Assembly (NCBI RefSeq): GCF_902150065.1
Contig: NC_044003.1
Coordinates: 20,864,987 to 20,928,986, forward strand
DNA length: 64,000 bases
Direction: 5' to 3'
Source of the DNA: Myripristis murdjan
Lineage: Eukaryota; Chordata; Actinopteri; Holocentriformes; Holocentridae
The notes beneath the pieces are model-generated. The model did no database searches. It was not told the origin of the DNA and was given only the letters and a program-made list of their open reading frames with translations. The position numbers and the translations under genes are program-made. Below, piece after piece: positions 24,307 to 37,379 of this stretch. How positions within the stretch are numbered: position 1 is the first letter of the stretch; each line of letters starts with the position of its first letter.

Positions 24307-25183
24307 CGACCTCCACAGCTTGACCAGCAAGCTAGTTAGGTAACTTTTTTCCGCTCAACAGCCAAGAAAAATCAGATATAAGAACAAAACAACGCCTACC
24401 GGATGTAAAGGAGCGTGGTCGGCGCTAACGTAACAATTATCAGTTTCGCAACATTACAAGGTGATTTAACTTCTGATATGTGACTCAAGAGAGGTTTGAC
24501 AGCTCGCTAGCCCATGGTGCCTGCTAGCTAGCATCACGGAGCAGCAGCAGAGCCGCCGGTAGGCAGAGTTTGGCCACTGCAGGGGTTTATAGTGGAGTTT
24601 AACTCATACATGTATTAGTCTGGCTTTACGGTGTCTGGCATCCCGCTGTTACAGTGTTAAATACATTACCTGCATGCAGCCGACACTTTGGAGCTTTACA
24701 CTTAGTATTGTCACCCAAAGTTATTAAAGTTTAGAATTTTTCATTTGCTGTTGTTGTTATTTCGTTTGTAATTTTTATTTTCAACTCAGCTAAGTTGGCT
24801 GACTTGGACTTGACCAAACTCTCGGATGTACGGCTCTGGGTGTGGGACTGTCGGGGCCACAGGCAGCCAGCGTGCACGTGCGTTTGTTGACAGCGTCAGC
24901 AACGCTTTGATTGGCATTTTGTTGTGTTGCCCGCTGGTTTTCTTTGTGTAGCGACAGACAAGCAAACATTTGGTGGTTCGCTCCGTGTCTGGCTTGTCCG
25001 TGGTTTGGGGGAGTATGTCCTGTATCGGAAACGTTACACTCCAGCACTGTAGGGGGCAGTAAGCAGTGACAACGCCGCGGAGGACAGTGTGAACCCAAAC
25101 CACTGCAGGAGGATGTGATGCTATGCTAGCAAAGCCAACAAGCTAAACCCGATTTATCCATTATTATCCCGTTGGTGTCAAAA
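24307..25183. promoter_or_regulatory. Shared head-to-head promoter region of pla2g7 and ints9
   Basis: The start codons of pla2g7 (minus, 24306) and ints9 (plus, 25184) are 877 bases apart and point away from each other. The stretch is richer in CG dinucleotides than its surroundings (for example 24418-24440, 24535-24560 and 24838-24890) and has no TATA box at either side. TTGGT or CCAAT-like motifs occur, but none is clearly decisive. Two-way promoter activity is inferred from the geometry. Confidence 0.5.
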
Positions 25184-28100
25184 ATGAAACTGGTGAGTAA
25201 ATCATTTTAGTAGTATTACTGTTTAAATAACTCTCACCGACGACAATATTCCTTTTATTCCTTACTTTTATAAATCAGCACCTGCTACGTTAGCTTAGCA
25301 GCTAACAACTTAGCAAAACTTGGCAGTCCTTAACACAGAGCCAGAAGAATATAAATTGATGATGAATGTGATGTGAGTTTCTCCTTTGCTATACCCATCA
25401 GACACACTGACCAGCACTCTTGTCTGCAACACATGTGAGGTGCTGTTTAGGTTTGCCCTGCACTCAGTGTTAGTTAGACATTTACTGTCTTGTCTGCACA
25501 GTTGTAGTAGTTTCTCTCCAGTGTTGTGTTTAATTCTGCCTTTCCTCTTATGCCTTGCAGTACTGTCTGTCCGGTCACCCGACCCTGCCCTGCAATGTCC
25601 TCAAATTCAAATCCACTACCATCATGTTGGACTGTGGGCTGGACACTACCTCAGTCCTCAACTTCCTGCCCCTGCCTCTGGTGCACAGGTGAGTCAGTGG
25701 CAGCACCTGGCGCTTCATACTGCATATTGCCTCTCAAAGAGAAAATGCACACACACAATTTGAATTATATAGATCTAAATGGAATATTCTAGTATTTCAC
25801 ATCTCGTTTTTCTGTATTATGCTGAAGACTTGTGTTTTGTCCTTCAGCCCAAGACTATCCAAGCTTCCTGGTTGGGTTTCTAAGGATGGAACAGTAAACC
25901 TAGAGAAGGTATGGGAATCTAATTTGTGGTCTCTCTGATATGTGAAACATTTATCCATGGACTTGCTACTAGGGATAGACCGATTATTGTCTGAGGTAGA
26001 TTATCGGCTCCACTATTTGCTCTTTGCTAGATTTTCAGTGTTGGTTGTTTTCGCCAATAAGCCGACCACTTTAACCCCCTGGCGCATAGCGGTCACTACA
26101 GTGGACAGCTGTTTAAAAGTCCTAAATTCAATGGTTTCTATGGTGGAATTGCATATCAGCTGTTAGAATGATCTCTGTTGTACCCCTCCATTGAGGTTTA
26201 TGCAGAGACTGTCAATTCTTGTTGCTGAAAACATGTTAATACTACTGTCATGACATGGTAATACTAGTCCTGCATCCTTGAAGAAGTATGGAGACTCATA
26301 GAAATGTTCATGCCCTAAGAAGAGTAAAAACACATAAGAAAAAAAATCTTGACTCAGGTTTTCATAATTCATGCATCAGAGAGTTGAAAAAAAAAAAAAA
26401 AAAAAAAAAAAGTGGCATAGATCTGCTCCCTCCTGCCTCTAGTGTAGTGCCCACTGGGAAATAAATCCATACTGAAATTTGATATTCATGAATTTAAATA
26501 AACACTCAATATTTTCGAAATATTTAGCATATGCATTATGCGTATATATACATGCATGCGCATTAAAATGCAGCTCTATGCTTTTATTTAAAACACTGAT
26601 GTTTTTACATTTACTGTTAATGATTATTGTTGGAAAATACCAGCTATTGTTCAGTGAGTTTTCTAATAACCAATATGGATGTCAGCCTTAAAATTGCCAC
26701 ACCTTTTAACTAAATAATTAAATATGATTTTGTGTATTATGAAGGAGTTGAAGGAGTGTGCAGGAAGAGTGTTTGTGGACTCACAACCAGAATTCTGTCT
26801 CCCTGAGGTACTAAACTGAATTTCACTGCAAACATTTGTTTTCTTGATTAAAAACACTGTTGTACTTTACTGTGATCAGTGCTTGTACTACAATTTTACC
26901 ACTACTAATAATAATGATAATTACAATAAATCCAGAAAATAATAATATCTAAACTAGTCCTTTCCACTGATATGCATCGTAGAAAGAGTTGCTGGATCTG
27001 TCTACCATTGACGTCATCCTCATCTCCAACTACCACTGTATGATGGCTCTGCCCTACATCACTGAGCACACAGGCTTCACTGGGACCGTGTACGCCACAG
27101 AGCCCACGCTGCAGATAGGCAGGTAGGGAGACTCAAGGGAAGAAAACATCCATGATAATATCTTTACTGTAGGTGAGAAATTACATTTCCCTGCATTTGG
27201 AACCACATATCTTTCCCTGGTGGCCTAGGAGTGAATTCTTTATTGACTCTACCTCCCCTACTCTGTCTCTCCTTCCACTTTCTCACTGCCTGAACAAAGA
27301 ATAGAGGTAGATTCCTGCTCAGTGTTACTTTGTGAAGCTGTGTGGCATCATTCTTTTTAAACAAAGGATTGGTGTGTTTCTGCATAATTTGTTATTGAAC
27401 ACAGGGAAACACAGGCATTTGTTTATAGGGAGTAGTGCATGGCAATGTTTTTTTTTTTTTTTTTAAATCATGGTTCAGTGAAAGGAAATGATAACCTACT
27501 TATAAGTTTTTTTTAGTCATATTTGGTTATGAGTTTGTTTGTTTCATTAGTTCAGTTTTCAACTAGTGGTCCAAATGACTGTTATTTATTGAATTATGTC
27601 CTCTTACTCTGGTCGCCCAAAACAAAAGTGGCTGGGGTGCCATATTTTAAGAACTGTTGCCTGGTTTGTGCTCCTTTGTACTCAGACTGCTGATGGAAGA
27701 GCTGGTCAACTTTATGGAGAGAGTACCCAAAGCCCAGTCTGCCACCTGCTGGAAGAACAAGGAAATACAGAGGTAGGCATGAAGTAGTCTGTCTGTTGCT
27801 CTGGGAAGAAGTCTGAAGTCCTTAAACTGACATTATTCATTCTGTTTGACGAAATGCATAATAATAATAACAACAACAGCAATAATAATAATAATAATGA
27901 TAATAATAATGTTGCACATATAAGCAACTACACATAAAATGACATGTAATGTTACTTGTTTTGCATTATTTTATGATAATGCCATTTCTTTTAAGTTGAT
28001 TAGGCACTTGAACACGTGAACAGTGTTTTTGTTTGTTTTTGATACAGATATGTTTGTTATGTTATATTAGGATGCTTCCTGGCCCTTTGAAGGATGCAGT

Positions 28101-31100
28101 GGAGGTTTGGACGTGGAAGCGATGCTACAGTATGCAAGAAGTCAACTCTGCCCTCAGCAAAGTGCAGCTTGTGGGTTACTCCCAGAAAGTGGTAAGAAGT
28201 GTTTTTTTTTCTTCCTAAAGTCTTTGCCTGGGGATATGTAAAGGCTACATGTAGGCAACAAATGCAGGATCATTCTGCCTTTACACAGACTGTCTAACAT
28301 ATTTGCCTCTTTGTTAGTTTTTCTGCTGTTCTCTCATATTGAAACTCCTCTTGTTCTCCAGGAGCTGTTTGGGGCTGTCCAGGTCTCCCCTCTTAGCTCT
28401 GGGTACTCACTGGGCAGCTCCAACTGGATTATCCAGTCTCATCATGAGAAAGTTGCTTATGTGTCCGGCTCGTCCCTCCTCACTACACATCCACAGGTAG
28501 GATGAAATTACACATGGGGCTGGTGTGACCTTAGTAGTCTAAGCTTAACCTTATAAAAATATTCTATCAATCTATGTGGTGCTAGCGTTTTAATTAGAAA
28601 ACTGCTTTGATTAAATGTTTGATCTGTGTAAAGTACTCTTGGAAGATGAATCAAACCCTCCATGTATTTCAGTTTTTATTTGCGAATAATTTACCAGCAG
28701 CCCTTGCTCTGCTGCCCGGAGTAAGACCCATTACCTGATGTACTTGCTGTAATTATTTACAAATTTTTGAGAAAATGAGATGAATGTTTTTTTCTCCTTT
28801 TATGTATTAATTGAAAAACTTAATGGCAGAATTCAAAAAGTGTTCAACTAATATTGCAGCTGCCTTGTAAATCAGATTACCTTGTACGCTAAGCAGAGTG
28901 TGACACGTTTGGCCTCCCTGTCGATACAAGGCAAGGATTAAGGTGAATCTGGAAGATGATCCTTTTGGAAGTTAGATAATGTTTGTGAGCTTTTCCTAGA
29001 GACAATTGGAAGGGACCAAGAGGCCGGACATGGCTCATGCTGTGATCGATTTACACGGTAGTCTGTCCTGTGAAGCTACTTTTTCACAGGTTTGGTGTGA
29101 ATCTTATTCTCTGGTGTTCTCTCTCTCCACAATCTCCCAGCCAATGGACCAAAGCTCTCTGAAGAACAGTGACGTTCTGATTTTAACGGGCCTCACTCAG
29201 ATGCCCACCGCCAACCCAGATGGCATGCTGGGGGATTTCTGCAGTAACCTGGGTGGGTGTTACATATAGAAATAGAGTTCAGGAGAACACTCCAATAATG
29301 CTGTCTTTATTTCATCATAGACATTTAGGGCAAGACACCCTTCCTCTGAATGTAGACTTGATATGTCCAAGGCACAAAGCATATCAGTGGAACAAACACC
29401 ACAGTGATTGAGTCTCTTCAAAAATCATCAAGTCATCAAACTGGGAAATGACTGATGAATGACTGAGCCAGAGACTTTCTACATTAATTGTCTGTAAAGT
29501 AGCCATCACATGCATAATGCTTAAGACTGCCTTTGATTTCTTGTCCAAACTTAATAGTAAGTTAGTTCAACTTCAATTGCAGTGTATACTGATCTATCAG
29601 ATAGCTTTCTTTTTTGTCTCTTTCATGTAGGCGAATGTATCTTGAACAGCAATAGCCTCTCCTTTATCAGCACATCGAGTCATGATCTCATCTGTGAGAG
29701 CTGTTCTCTCAGATGCCAGCAAATTCCATTACAGCTTATGTTTTTTATTCTGAGCACACAAATGTCCCTGTCCACGAGTCAGGGTGGTGTAGGTACCAGG
29801 GACACATTTGAATTGGACTCAGTTCATCATTAAATTCAGACAAATCATCAAAAAGATACCATCACAATATTCTGCTATAGTCAAAAGTCATTAGATTCAT
29901 TCAATGGAGTCAGTATTAATATTATGTGTTTTATCAGTAGTTAGTGGGTAGCAGTTTGTACTGAAAGAAAATTGCCTCATCACATTTCCTCTATGCTGCT
30001 AGCAGTCTAGAGGACACCAGCATGCACCATTATGCATGTATAGATGTGCATTATAATTTTCTCAAATTTATCTAAACAGTCATGACAGTTTAAAATTTTG
30101 ATGACAAAATCTAGCAAAATGATCCAAGTTGGTAATGCCTGTTGGAGTAAAGCCTTCAAATTTACCTATTATTAACAACTGTAATATTTCACAGTGATTC
30201 TCATGATTTGCCCATAATCACGCATGTTTACCTAAAGTAATGCTTGACTGCTTGAGGAATGATATTGGCTGTTGTAACATTTGTTTCTGTAGCCATGACG
30301 ATTCGTGCAGGAGGCAATGTGCTGGTGCCGTGCTACTCCTCAGGGGTGATATATGACCTGCTGGAGTGTCTGTACCAGTTCATTGAGAGTGCCAGCCTGG
30401 GGACCACGCCCTTCTACTTCATCTCACCTGTCGCCAACAGCTCGCTGGAGTTCTCTCAGATCTTTGCTGAGTGGTAAGGAACCATTACCCCAAATTTTCT
30501 CAGGAAGGTAGAGCACAACTACACAGAGATAGAATAAGATAAAGTCAAATACTGACATGCATCACTGTTGGGATTTTGTTTTATAGCCAGACCCAGGTAA
30601 AAAGAAAAATATATATTATGATTATACCGTTTGTACTGCATTCTGTTTGTACTGTACTCATATTGCGCTGGAATATTATTTTGTTTGCTTCATTTAAGAA
30701 ATATTTCAGCCACATCCCTTTTTTTTTCATCCGACGCATCATATTTGCCCTGATATATATCCTGAAACAACATAAAACTGCCCTAAAGATCTTAAAATGA
30801 TTTTTTTTTTTTTTTTTTTTAGAAACAGTGCAAATCATCGTATACATTTGATTCTTTACACACTTTGCTTGCATCGATTTTGTCAAGTAATGGTTTAAAC
30901 AGACAATATTGCTAGTACAAAAGTAGTCCTGAACTCCCAACAAACACGCCCACCACTTGCAGAGGTAAATCTGTTGGCAGAAAATGCAGATGCATTTTTA
31001 GTCAACAGTCTTCTTCAGAGCATCCGAACAGAGATGTACAGAAAAAGATTGTTGTCAATTTTTTTTTTTGCCAATTTTATGCCTTTAAAATTGTTAACCC

Positions 31101-34100
31101 TGCAAGTGGTGAATCTGTTTGTTGGGATCATTTGCTTGTGATTTCACCCTGAGACCAGCACCCCAAGTCATTAATCAAGTCTACTAGTAGCACCAGCAGT
31201 TCACTTTAAACTCATCAGGCAGACATTATTGTTTTATTTGGTCAGTTATCATATCAGAGCAGTGATACAGCAACTGGTATTAGTGCTGAAGTCAAATACC
31301 TTGATAATTTGACCACATTGATCAGGGGACTGTCAGGATATTGTCCTTGTTTTCTGACAATACCCTACACTGTGACAACAATGTTGTTATGTTGGAATAG
31401 CTGTGCTTTCACACGATCTTAATGTTATTTCACAGGCATTTCCAGACAGCCAAGAAAAGGGAAAACACTGCTAAAAACAATGCTTTTTGGCTGAGGCTGT
31501 CCTTCATTACAGTTAGCTGATAACGATGTGATCATGTTATGGAATTTATTACTTGTCAGTTTTTGTTCTAAAGTAATAGTGTCTTTTAAGCTAAAGTGGG
31601 TTGTGCATCTTTATACAAAAGACAGCAAAAGAAAATAAAAACTACTCAGAGTTCAAAAAAAATTTTTTTTTTATCATTCCACCAGGCTTTGCCACAACAA
31701 GCAATCAAAGGTCTACCTTCCAGAGCCTCCTTTCCCCCATGCAGAGGTAAGTGTGACTGGGATGCAGCAATAATATTCATCCTGTTTGTATCAGTCAGTT
31801 ATCATACTCTCCTCATATTATCATGTATGAGAGAAATCATTCAGCATGAAAACAAAACACTTCTACACAAGTTGTCAGTATTGGAGATGTAATGTTGTGG
31901 TGCTTGTTCTAGTGTGAAAATGGTTCTTTCTCTTATCCAAATTTCTATTCTAAAAATGGATTGTGTATTTTTCTCCAGATAAAATAACAGGTGTTTAAAT
32001 GTCAGTATCATATGAGGCAGCTGAAGTGTAGCTAGCTAGCCCACCACTGCTGAGTCATCAGAGAAGAATCACTGATGTCGCTTTTGTTTCTTATGCTTCC
32101 TGCTTATTGATTCAGCTGATCCAAACCAACAAGCTGAAGCACTACCCCAGTATTCACGGAGACTTCAGCAGCGAGTTTCGTCAGCCGTGTGTGGTGTTCA
32201 CTGGTCACCCCTCCCTGCGCTTCGGCGATGTGGTTCACTTCATGGAGCTGTGGGGCAAGTCCAGCCTCAACACCATCATCTTTACAGGTGAGGAATGAAG
32301 CACGCCGCAGCCATTCTCTACCTGCCTCTATGTCTTACTTCTCAGCTTGCTTGTTTTCAGATGGAAAACTGGGATGGTAAGAAACACATGTAGCCCAGAA
32401 GCTTCAGTGGCTTGGTGAATCTTTGCTTTTATCTCAACTTTGTGGGTCCTGTAAACCACCTGAAATGGACCTTTGTTGAGCTGTTTAATGAGAAGTTGTC
32501 ATTAGTGATCAGCTACTACTCTGTGTGGTCTGTTCTTTGAGGTGTAGCTGCAACAATCCAAAGAGCAAAAATAGTCTAAGGTTAAAAACAGTGAAAATCT
32601 ACAGCAAAAGACAAGGTGAGAACTGTAAGTGTTACACAGTGGAGGTCAAAAACAATAATAGCAGGTCATCGCATAAAAGCAAGTCTAGAAACATAAGTCT
32701 TCAGAAATGGGTCTTAAAGATGATATACATTTAGCCGGGATGAACTCCACAGGCAGGTTGTTCCAATTAGGAGACCTTATGACCTCTTAAAAAATGCTAG
32801 ACAAAATCCTGTTTTTCTAATACATACCATGTCAAGCTGGTATAAGTCAAAGCATGTCTACATACTGCCCTCTAATCTTCAGATTAAATTTTTGTTTCTT
32901 ACTTCTCTGCTAAATGTGATCACAGAAACCGTAACAGGTGCAATGCTCAAACTTGGCAGACAGGTTGGAATTCTCACCAACTATTGAGACAAACAAAAAA
33001 ACATCAGTTGACCACATGGTGGCACTATAATACTGAACTTTGTGTTTGAACCAGAACGCTCTGAAACAAGTCTTTTTTTTCCTAGATTCTGTGGGTCGAG
33101 ATGAATCGATCCATGTAGGCCATGCCAACTTCTATACATATATAACACTTACTTCACTATATGTACCCTCCCATCAGCAAGAACAGAGTACCCTAGGTTC
33201 TCTTTCTTTTATCACATAAAATACAGAAGATAAAGAGTAAACTTACTGACCCCAATGCAGTAACAACTTCAGAGTGATTGTCATCCATGTATGCAAATAA
33301 ACAGAGATAAACAAAAGTTGCTCTAACCTTTTAAATGTAAACCAGAAGGCATTTTTGCCTCTGTTCTTGACTCTTTTGATTTGCAGATGGAAAATAAACT
33401 TTGCAGCTTTCTGTAACTCTAAATAGAAGTCTGCTTTGCTCCAGTGTCAAAGAATACATGTGCTGTTAAACTTTGTAGTCATAACATACTGTTAGATTGT
33501 ATTTCAAAACCTTATATGAGAGCCCTTTTTCTCAGCAGGCATTTTGAGATGATTTAGCTCAGTGAGCACAGGTGTTAGTAATAACATTGATTAAGTGTAG
33601 CTGAGTTTTTCCAGCGAGCTAACATTCACAACACCAGAGCCCCGGCTCTGTGAGACCTAAATGGAGCACAACTTTAATTAACCTCATTACTTAAATCATT
33701 ACATCTATGTTTGCCTGCTGTGAAAGAGGTTTAACTAGGAGATTAGTTTAAAAGAAAAAAAATCAGTCATGTATTTCTAAACAATAGAGTGTAAACAAAT
33801 CTAGTAGTATGGCTGATGCTGGCATACTGGAAATGGAAAATTGGTACGTGTTTCTGTAAAAGCCTCTGATTTTTCCGTCTCGATCTCAGAGCCAGACTTC
33901 TCCTACCTGGATGCCCTGGCTCCCTACCAGCCGCTGGCTATGAAGTGTGTCTACTGTCCCATAGACACACGGCTCAACTTCCACCAGGTGTCCAAGCTGC
34001 TCAAGGAGGTCCAGGTGTGTGTGCTGTCCACACTGACAGTAATCTAGAGCTGGAACAGAATCAGAATTTCTGTTGATTCCTGCATGTTGCTGTGCCTGTC

Positions 34101-37096
34101 AACGTTATTTTGGAAAAATAAGTAATTTTGATGAGTCCTTTATTAAGCGTATGCATGTTCCAGCCACACAACTCAATAAGAAGACTGAATGAATTCCAGT
34201 CTGGCATAGTCAGACTGTTCCAGATTTTGTTTTATTTTGTGATCCTTTTTTCATTTTTAAACAATGGCTTTTAGCCAATAACACTGGGGTAAAGGGCCAT
34301 TTTGCTTTACTTATTGTGTTTACTTTAGTGCATTGTGTCATAGCTAAGCCCAGCCAAGTCTGCAAAATTTTAAATGAATTAAGAAGCCAGACTGCGCTCT
34401 GTGAATTGGCAGAAAAACAAAGAAAAGTGAGACGACTTTAAAGAAACATACATGCAGATGTGGTCTGTGCCAGCACCAAAGAAGAGTGCTTTGACAGATT
34501 GTCTGTAAGCATTGATCTGATCACAACAGACCAGGCAAATCAAGGTACATAGTGCAGATCCTGATGACATTATTTTAGCCGTAATAAGGAAGTCCTGAAA
34601 TATATTGCAGAAAATTTGTACATTAAAATAAGAAAGTAATCCTTTCAAAATCTCTCACCATCACTTCTGCAACTCAGCAGAATCAAATCATATTTCAGAA
34701 TGTCTGTGAAAGCCAGGTGAATTTGTTCTTGTTAAATGTCTATTTTAGTGTACCCTACAGGAGTTAACCTTTGTCGCTCCTGCAGCCCCTCCATGTGGTG
34801 TGCCCAGAGCAGTACACCCAGCCTCCACCATCCCAGTCCCACCGCTCGGATCTGATGCTGGAGCTGCAGCCCCCTCCCATGCCCTACCGACGCTGCTCTG
34901 TCCTCAGCCTGCCCTTCAGACGGCGCTACGAACGCATCCACCTGCTGCCCGAGGTGAGACACATAATAGCTGTAGCCAGTATAGTTTAGTTCCCATGAGT
35001 ACGAATATGTCCTCTTCACGTATGGTTAAAGAGCTCAGTAAAGTCAGCTGACATTGTTGGAATAATTTATAGAAATCAGTACCTTTGGGAACAGATGGTG
35101 AGCACATGCATCTCAAATTTTCTCAGTGTGTTGTTGGGTGAATGGTAGTGTGATGTGGTGCATTTTGGTGCTTAGAAAGCCTGAATTAAAGATTGATATT
35201 CAAACTCCTGTCAAATAACAGGTGGAAAATTTCCATGTCTAAGCAACTTCATGTGTGATTTTCCTGTTCATAGCTGGCCAATTCCCTAGTGCCCTCAGAG
35301 ATCAAACCTGGCATCTCTGTGGCTACTGTGTCTGCCGTGCTGCACTCCAAGGATAACAAGCACACACTGCAGGTGTGTGTTTGTGTGTATCTGTGTGTGT
35401 CTGTCCTATGAATATGTTTGATGTATATAACGTGAGATAAAATCAGCCAAACACAACATATTGCCAACACCAAGACTGACTGAAGTTGATTTATCTGCAC
35501 AGCCAACTGACAGTTTCTCTTATGTATTGCCAGTCGGTACCTAAACCCCCTCCAGTGCCTCCAACCAAGAAGAGGAAGCGTGTGATTGAGGAGCCCCCTG
35601 AGGTGCTGGCCCCCAAGCCCCTGCTTAGTGGAGCTGTGCCCCTGGAAGCTTTCCTGGCCACATTACACAAGGTCAGCCATGTGCCAGCACCAATGCGAAC
35701 CCCAATGTCATGTTGAGACCAGCCAGCAGTTCAGCTTCACTTGTGTGTACATTCCCCCTCCTTGATCTAAGAAGCATCAGTCACTCTCTGTTGCTTTAGT
35801 AGCACCAAAGGAGGTCTGGTGATTGTAGCTGGTAACTGAGTACAGCCCTGAATTTTATCCCACCTGAAATGAGATTCTTGAGTCTACAAAGCAATGGAGG
35901 CTTTATGACATTGCCATAGTTTATACTAGAGCAGCAAAACAAACAAACAAAAAAAATCCTCATTTACTTTTTAGAATAGAAACACATAACAGTGAACAAT
36001 TCTTACTTTCCAGGGTGTAGCACAAACATAAAAGGAAGCAGGGTGGCCTGTCAACTGTGTCTACTTAAAGAGAATCAGCAAGAGAATCAGAATCAGCTGA
36101 AGTGTCCTCGAACAACACACTAGGCCAGGGGTCGGGAACCTTTTCTTCCTGAACATTTGGGTTGTTTTGAAACTGGAAGGTGTTCAGATGTCCTAAAAAT
36201 AATTATGTAACAGTAGCAGCTTAGTCTTTTGCTATTCAGCAGATGGCACGTCTACAAGGAACAGAAAAAAGCTATAAACGAATGACATATGATTTTTTTT
36301 TTTCTGTCCCCAATTCCCTTAATATATTTTCATCATCAGTGAAAAAGTTCATGTTGAAATGACTCGGTCATATCTTAGGCTATCTGCATTTACTGCATCC
36401 ATGCCATCGTATAGTTTTTGTATTGTATTTGTATTTGTATTTTGCATTTGCCCACAATTGGAAAACCTTGCGACATCAAGGTTGCTTTTCTGATAGTAAA
36501 AACTAAAACGACAAAGCGTTGAGCAGATTTCTTATCATCACATTACAGTCCGCTGAAAGAAATGACAGTTATGGATGTGCAATGGGTCAGGAGTAATTGA
36601 CGGCACTTAAAAATGAGGCATAAGTAAGCAAGGATGGCTTATTCATTAAATAGCTATTGCTTTGATTCCTTTGTTCGCTGTAGCTGACCTTGATCTTTGC
36701 TCTGGAGGGGGAGCAAGAAATAAGACAATTTCCCCACAGGGATCCATGAAATTTCCAATTATTCTAAATTATAATCAAAAGTAGCCAGCATTTGGATGGT
36801 GGTTATTTCCCTGCCTGGTTTTGATTATCTTACAGCTGTAAATGATGGTCAGAATGAACATCAAGTGCCTCATCATGTGGAGGAAGTTGATTGTGCATTT
36901 TTCTCCTTCTCCTCCGCAGCATGGCATCACAGAGGTGAAGGTGGAGGAGACGGCGGACGGACACATCCTGCACCTGCAGGCAGAGGACACACTGATCCAG
37001 CTGGAGGAGGATGGGACGCACATCGTCTGTGACAACAATGAGCCACTGCGCACCACCCTGCGAGACCTGGTGCTCCGCTTCTTGCAGAAACTCTGA
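25184..37096 (+). CDS. ints9: Integrator complex subunit 9 (metallo-beta-lactamase/beta-CASP, non-catalytic)
   Basis: INTS9 pairs with the endonuclease INTS11 in the nuclear Integrator complex, which cleaves snRNA and other nascent Pol II transcripts. Exons: 25184-25192, 25561-25688, 25848-25908, 26745-26807, 26993-27123, 27686-27772, 28071-28191, 28362-28496, 29141-29252, 30293-30473, 31686-31746, 32116-32287, 33890-34014, 34786-34953, 35274-35372, 35534-35671 and 36920-37096, 655 residues, all in phase. Exon 1 codes only MKL. The N-terminus [19 protein letters not shown] and the blocks [39 protein letters not shown] and [15 protein letters not shown] match the family. The zinc-binding HxHxDH signature is replaced (SNYHCMM), as known for INTS9. 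The C-terminal domain ([11 protein letters not shown] to VLRFLQKL) binds INTS11. Length is close to human INTS9. Confidence 0.96.
25975..26460. repeat. Unclassified interspersed repeat pieces in ints9 intron 3
   Basis: GGATAGACCGATTATTGTC at about 25975 resembles a repeat start often seen in teleosts, and TTAACCCCCTGGCGCATAGC near 26071 looks like another element's end. A poly(A) run lies at 26388-26411. No matching opposite ends were established, so the class is unknown. Confidence 0.25.
27857..27911. repeat. (AAT)n/(AAC)n microsatellite
   Basis: Imperfect trinucleotide run in ints9 intron 6. Open frames rich in Leu on the minus strand are artefacts of this repeat. Confidence 0.85.
30935..31127. 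mobile_element. Small foldback element (193 bp) in ints9 intron 10
   Basis: The left arm from 30935 (TCCCAACAAACACGCCCACC...) and the reverse complement of the right arm ending at 31127 pair over 28 bases with four mismatches. The interior (about 137 bases) has no coding sequence. This is the shape of a short non-autonomous DNA transposon. I could not fix the target duplication, so the family is not named. Confidence 0.55.
32740..33130. repeat. Probable interspersed repeat fragments in ints9 intron 12
   Basis: A stretch reading AGGCAGGTTGTTCCAATTAGG (32752 onward) and another with CTCAAACTTGGCAGACAGG and ATGGTGGCACTATAAT (32945-33030) resemble high-copy teleost repeats by wording. There are no clear ends or coding parts. 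The rest of this long intron (32288-33889) shows no gene. Confidence 0.3.
36124..36300. mobile_element. Possible hAT end fragment in the last ints9 intron
   Basis: CCAGGGGTCGGGAACCTTTT at 36125 matches the typical terminal sequence of Charlie-like hAT elements (CAGGGGTCGGCAACC). The opposite end was not found, so only a fragment can be claimed. The rest of the intron (35672-36919) is AT-rich with no gene. Confidence 0.4.
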
Positions 37097-37344
37097 CTTG
37101 AATCCTCTCGACGTGTCCTCCTTGATTATTACTTTGACAAGTGTGTTTCTGCTTTATTGGACTGTGGATAGAGACACAAGTGAAGGGAAAGAGGAGGAGG
37201 AGGAGGAGCGTGACAGACTCAATGGTGAAATGTGCTTTCATCTACTGTGCCATGGAGTGCTGCCACCGCAACCATTTACATGTATTTATCTTTGTCATGT
37301 TTACAGTAGTGTTACTGTAAAGTTGAGTGGCTGTAAAATAGTAT

Positions 37345-37375
37345 TTTGTATTAAATTGTAGTATTTTGTATTAAA
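37345..37375 (+). terminator. Probable ints9 poly(A) region
   Basis: Two ATTAAA hexamers lie in a directly repeated phrase (GTATTTTGTATTAAA twice). They are about 250 bases after the ints9 stop and are followed by TTGTTTTC-type sequence. A short 3' UTR is likely. Confidence 0.5.
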
Positions 37376-37379
37376 ACAG

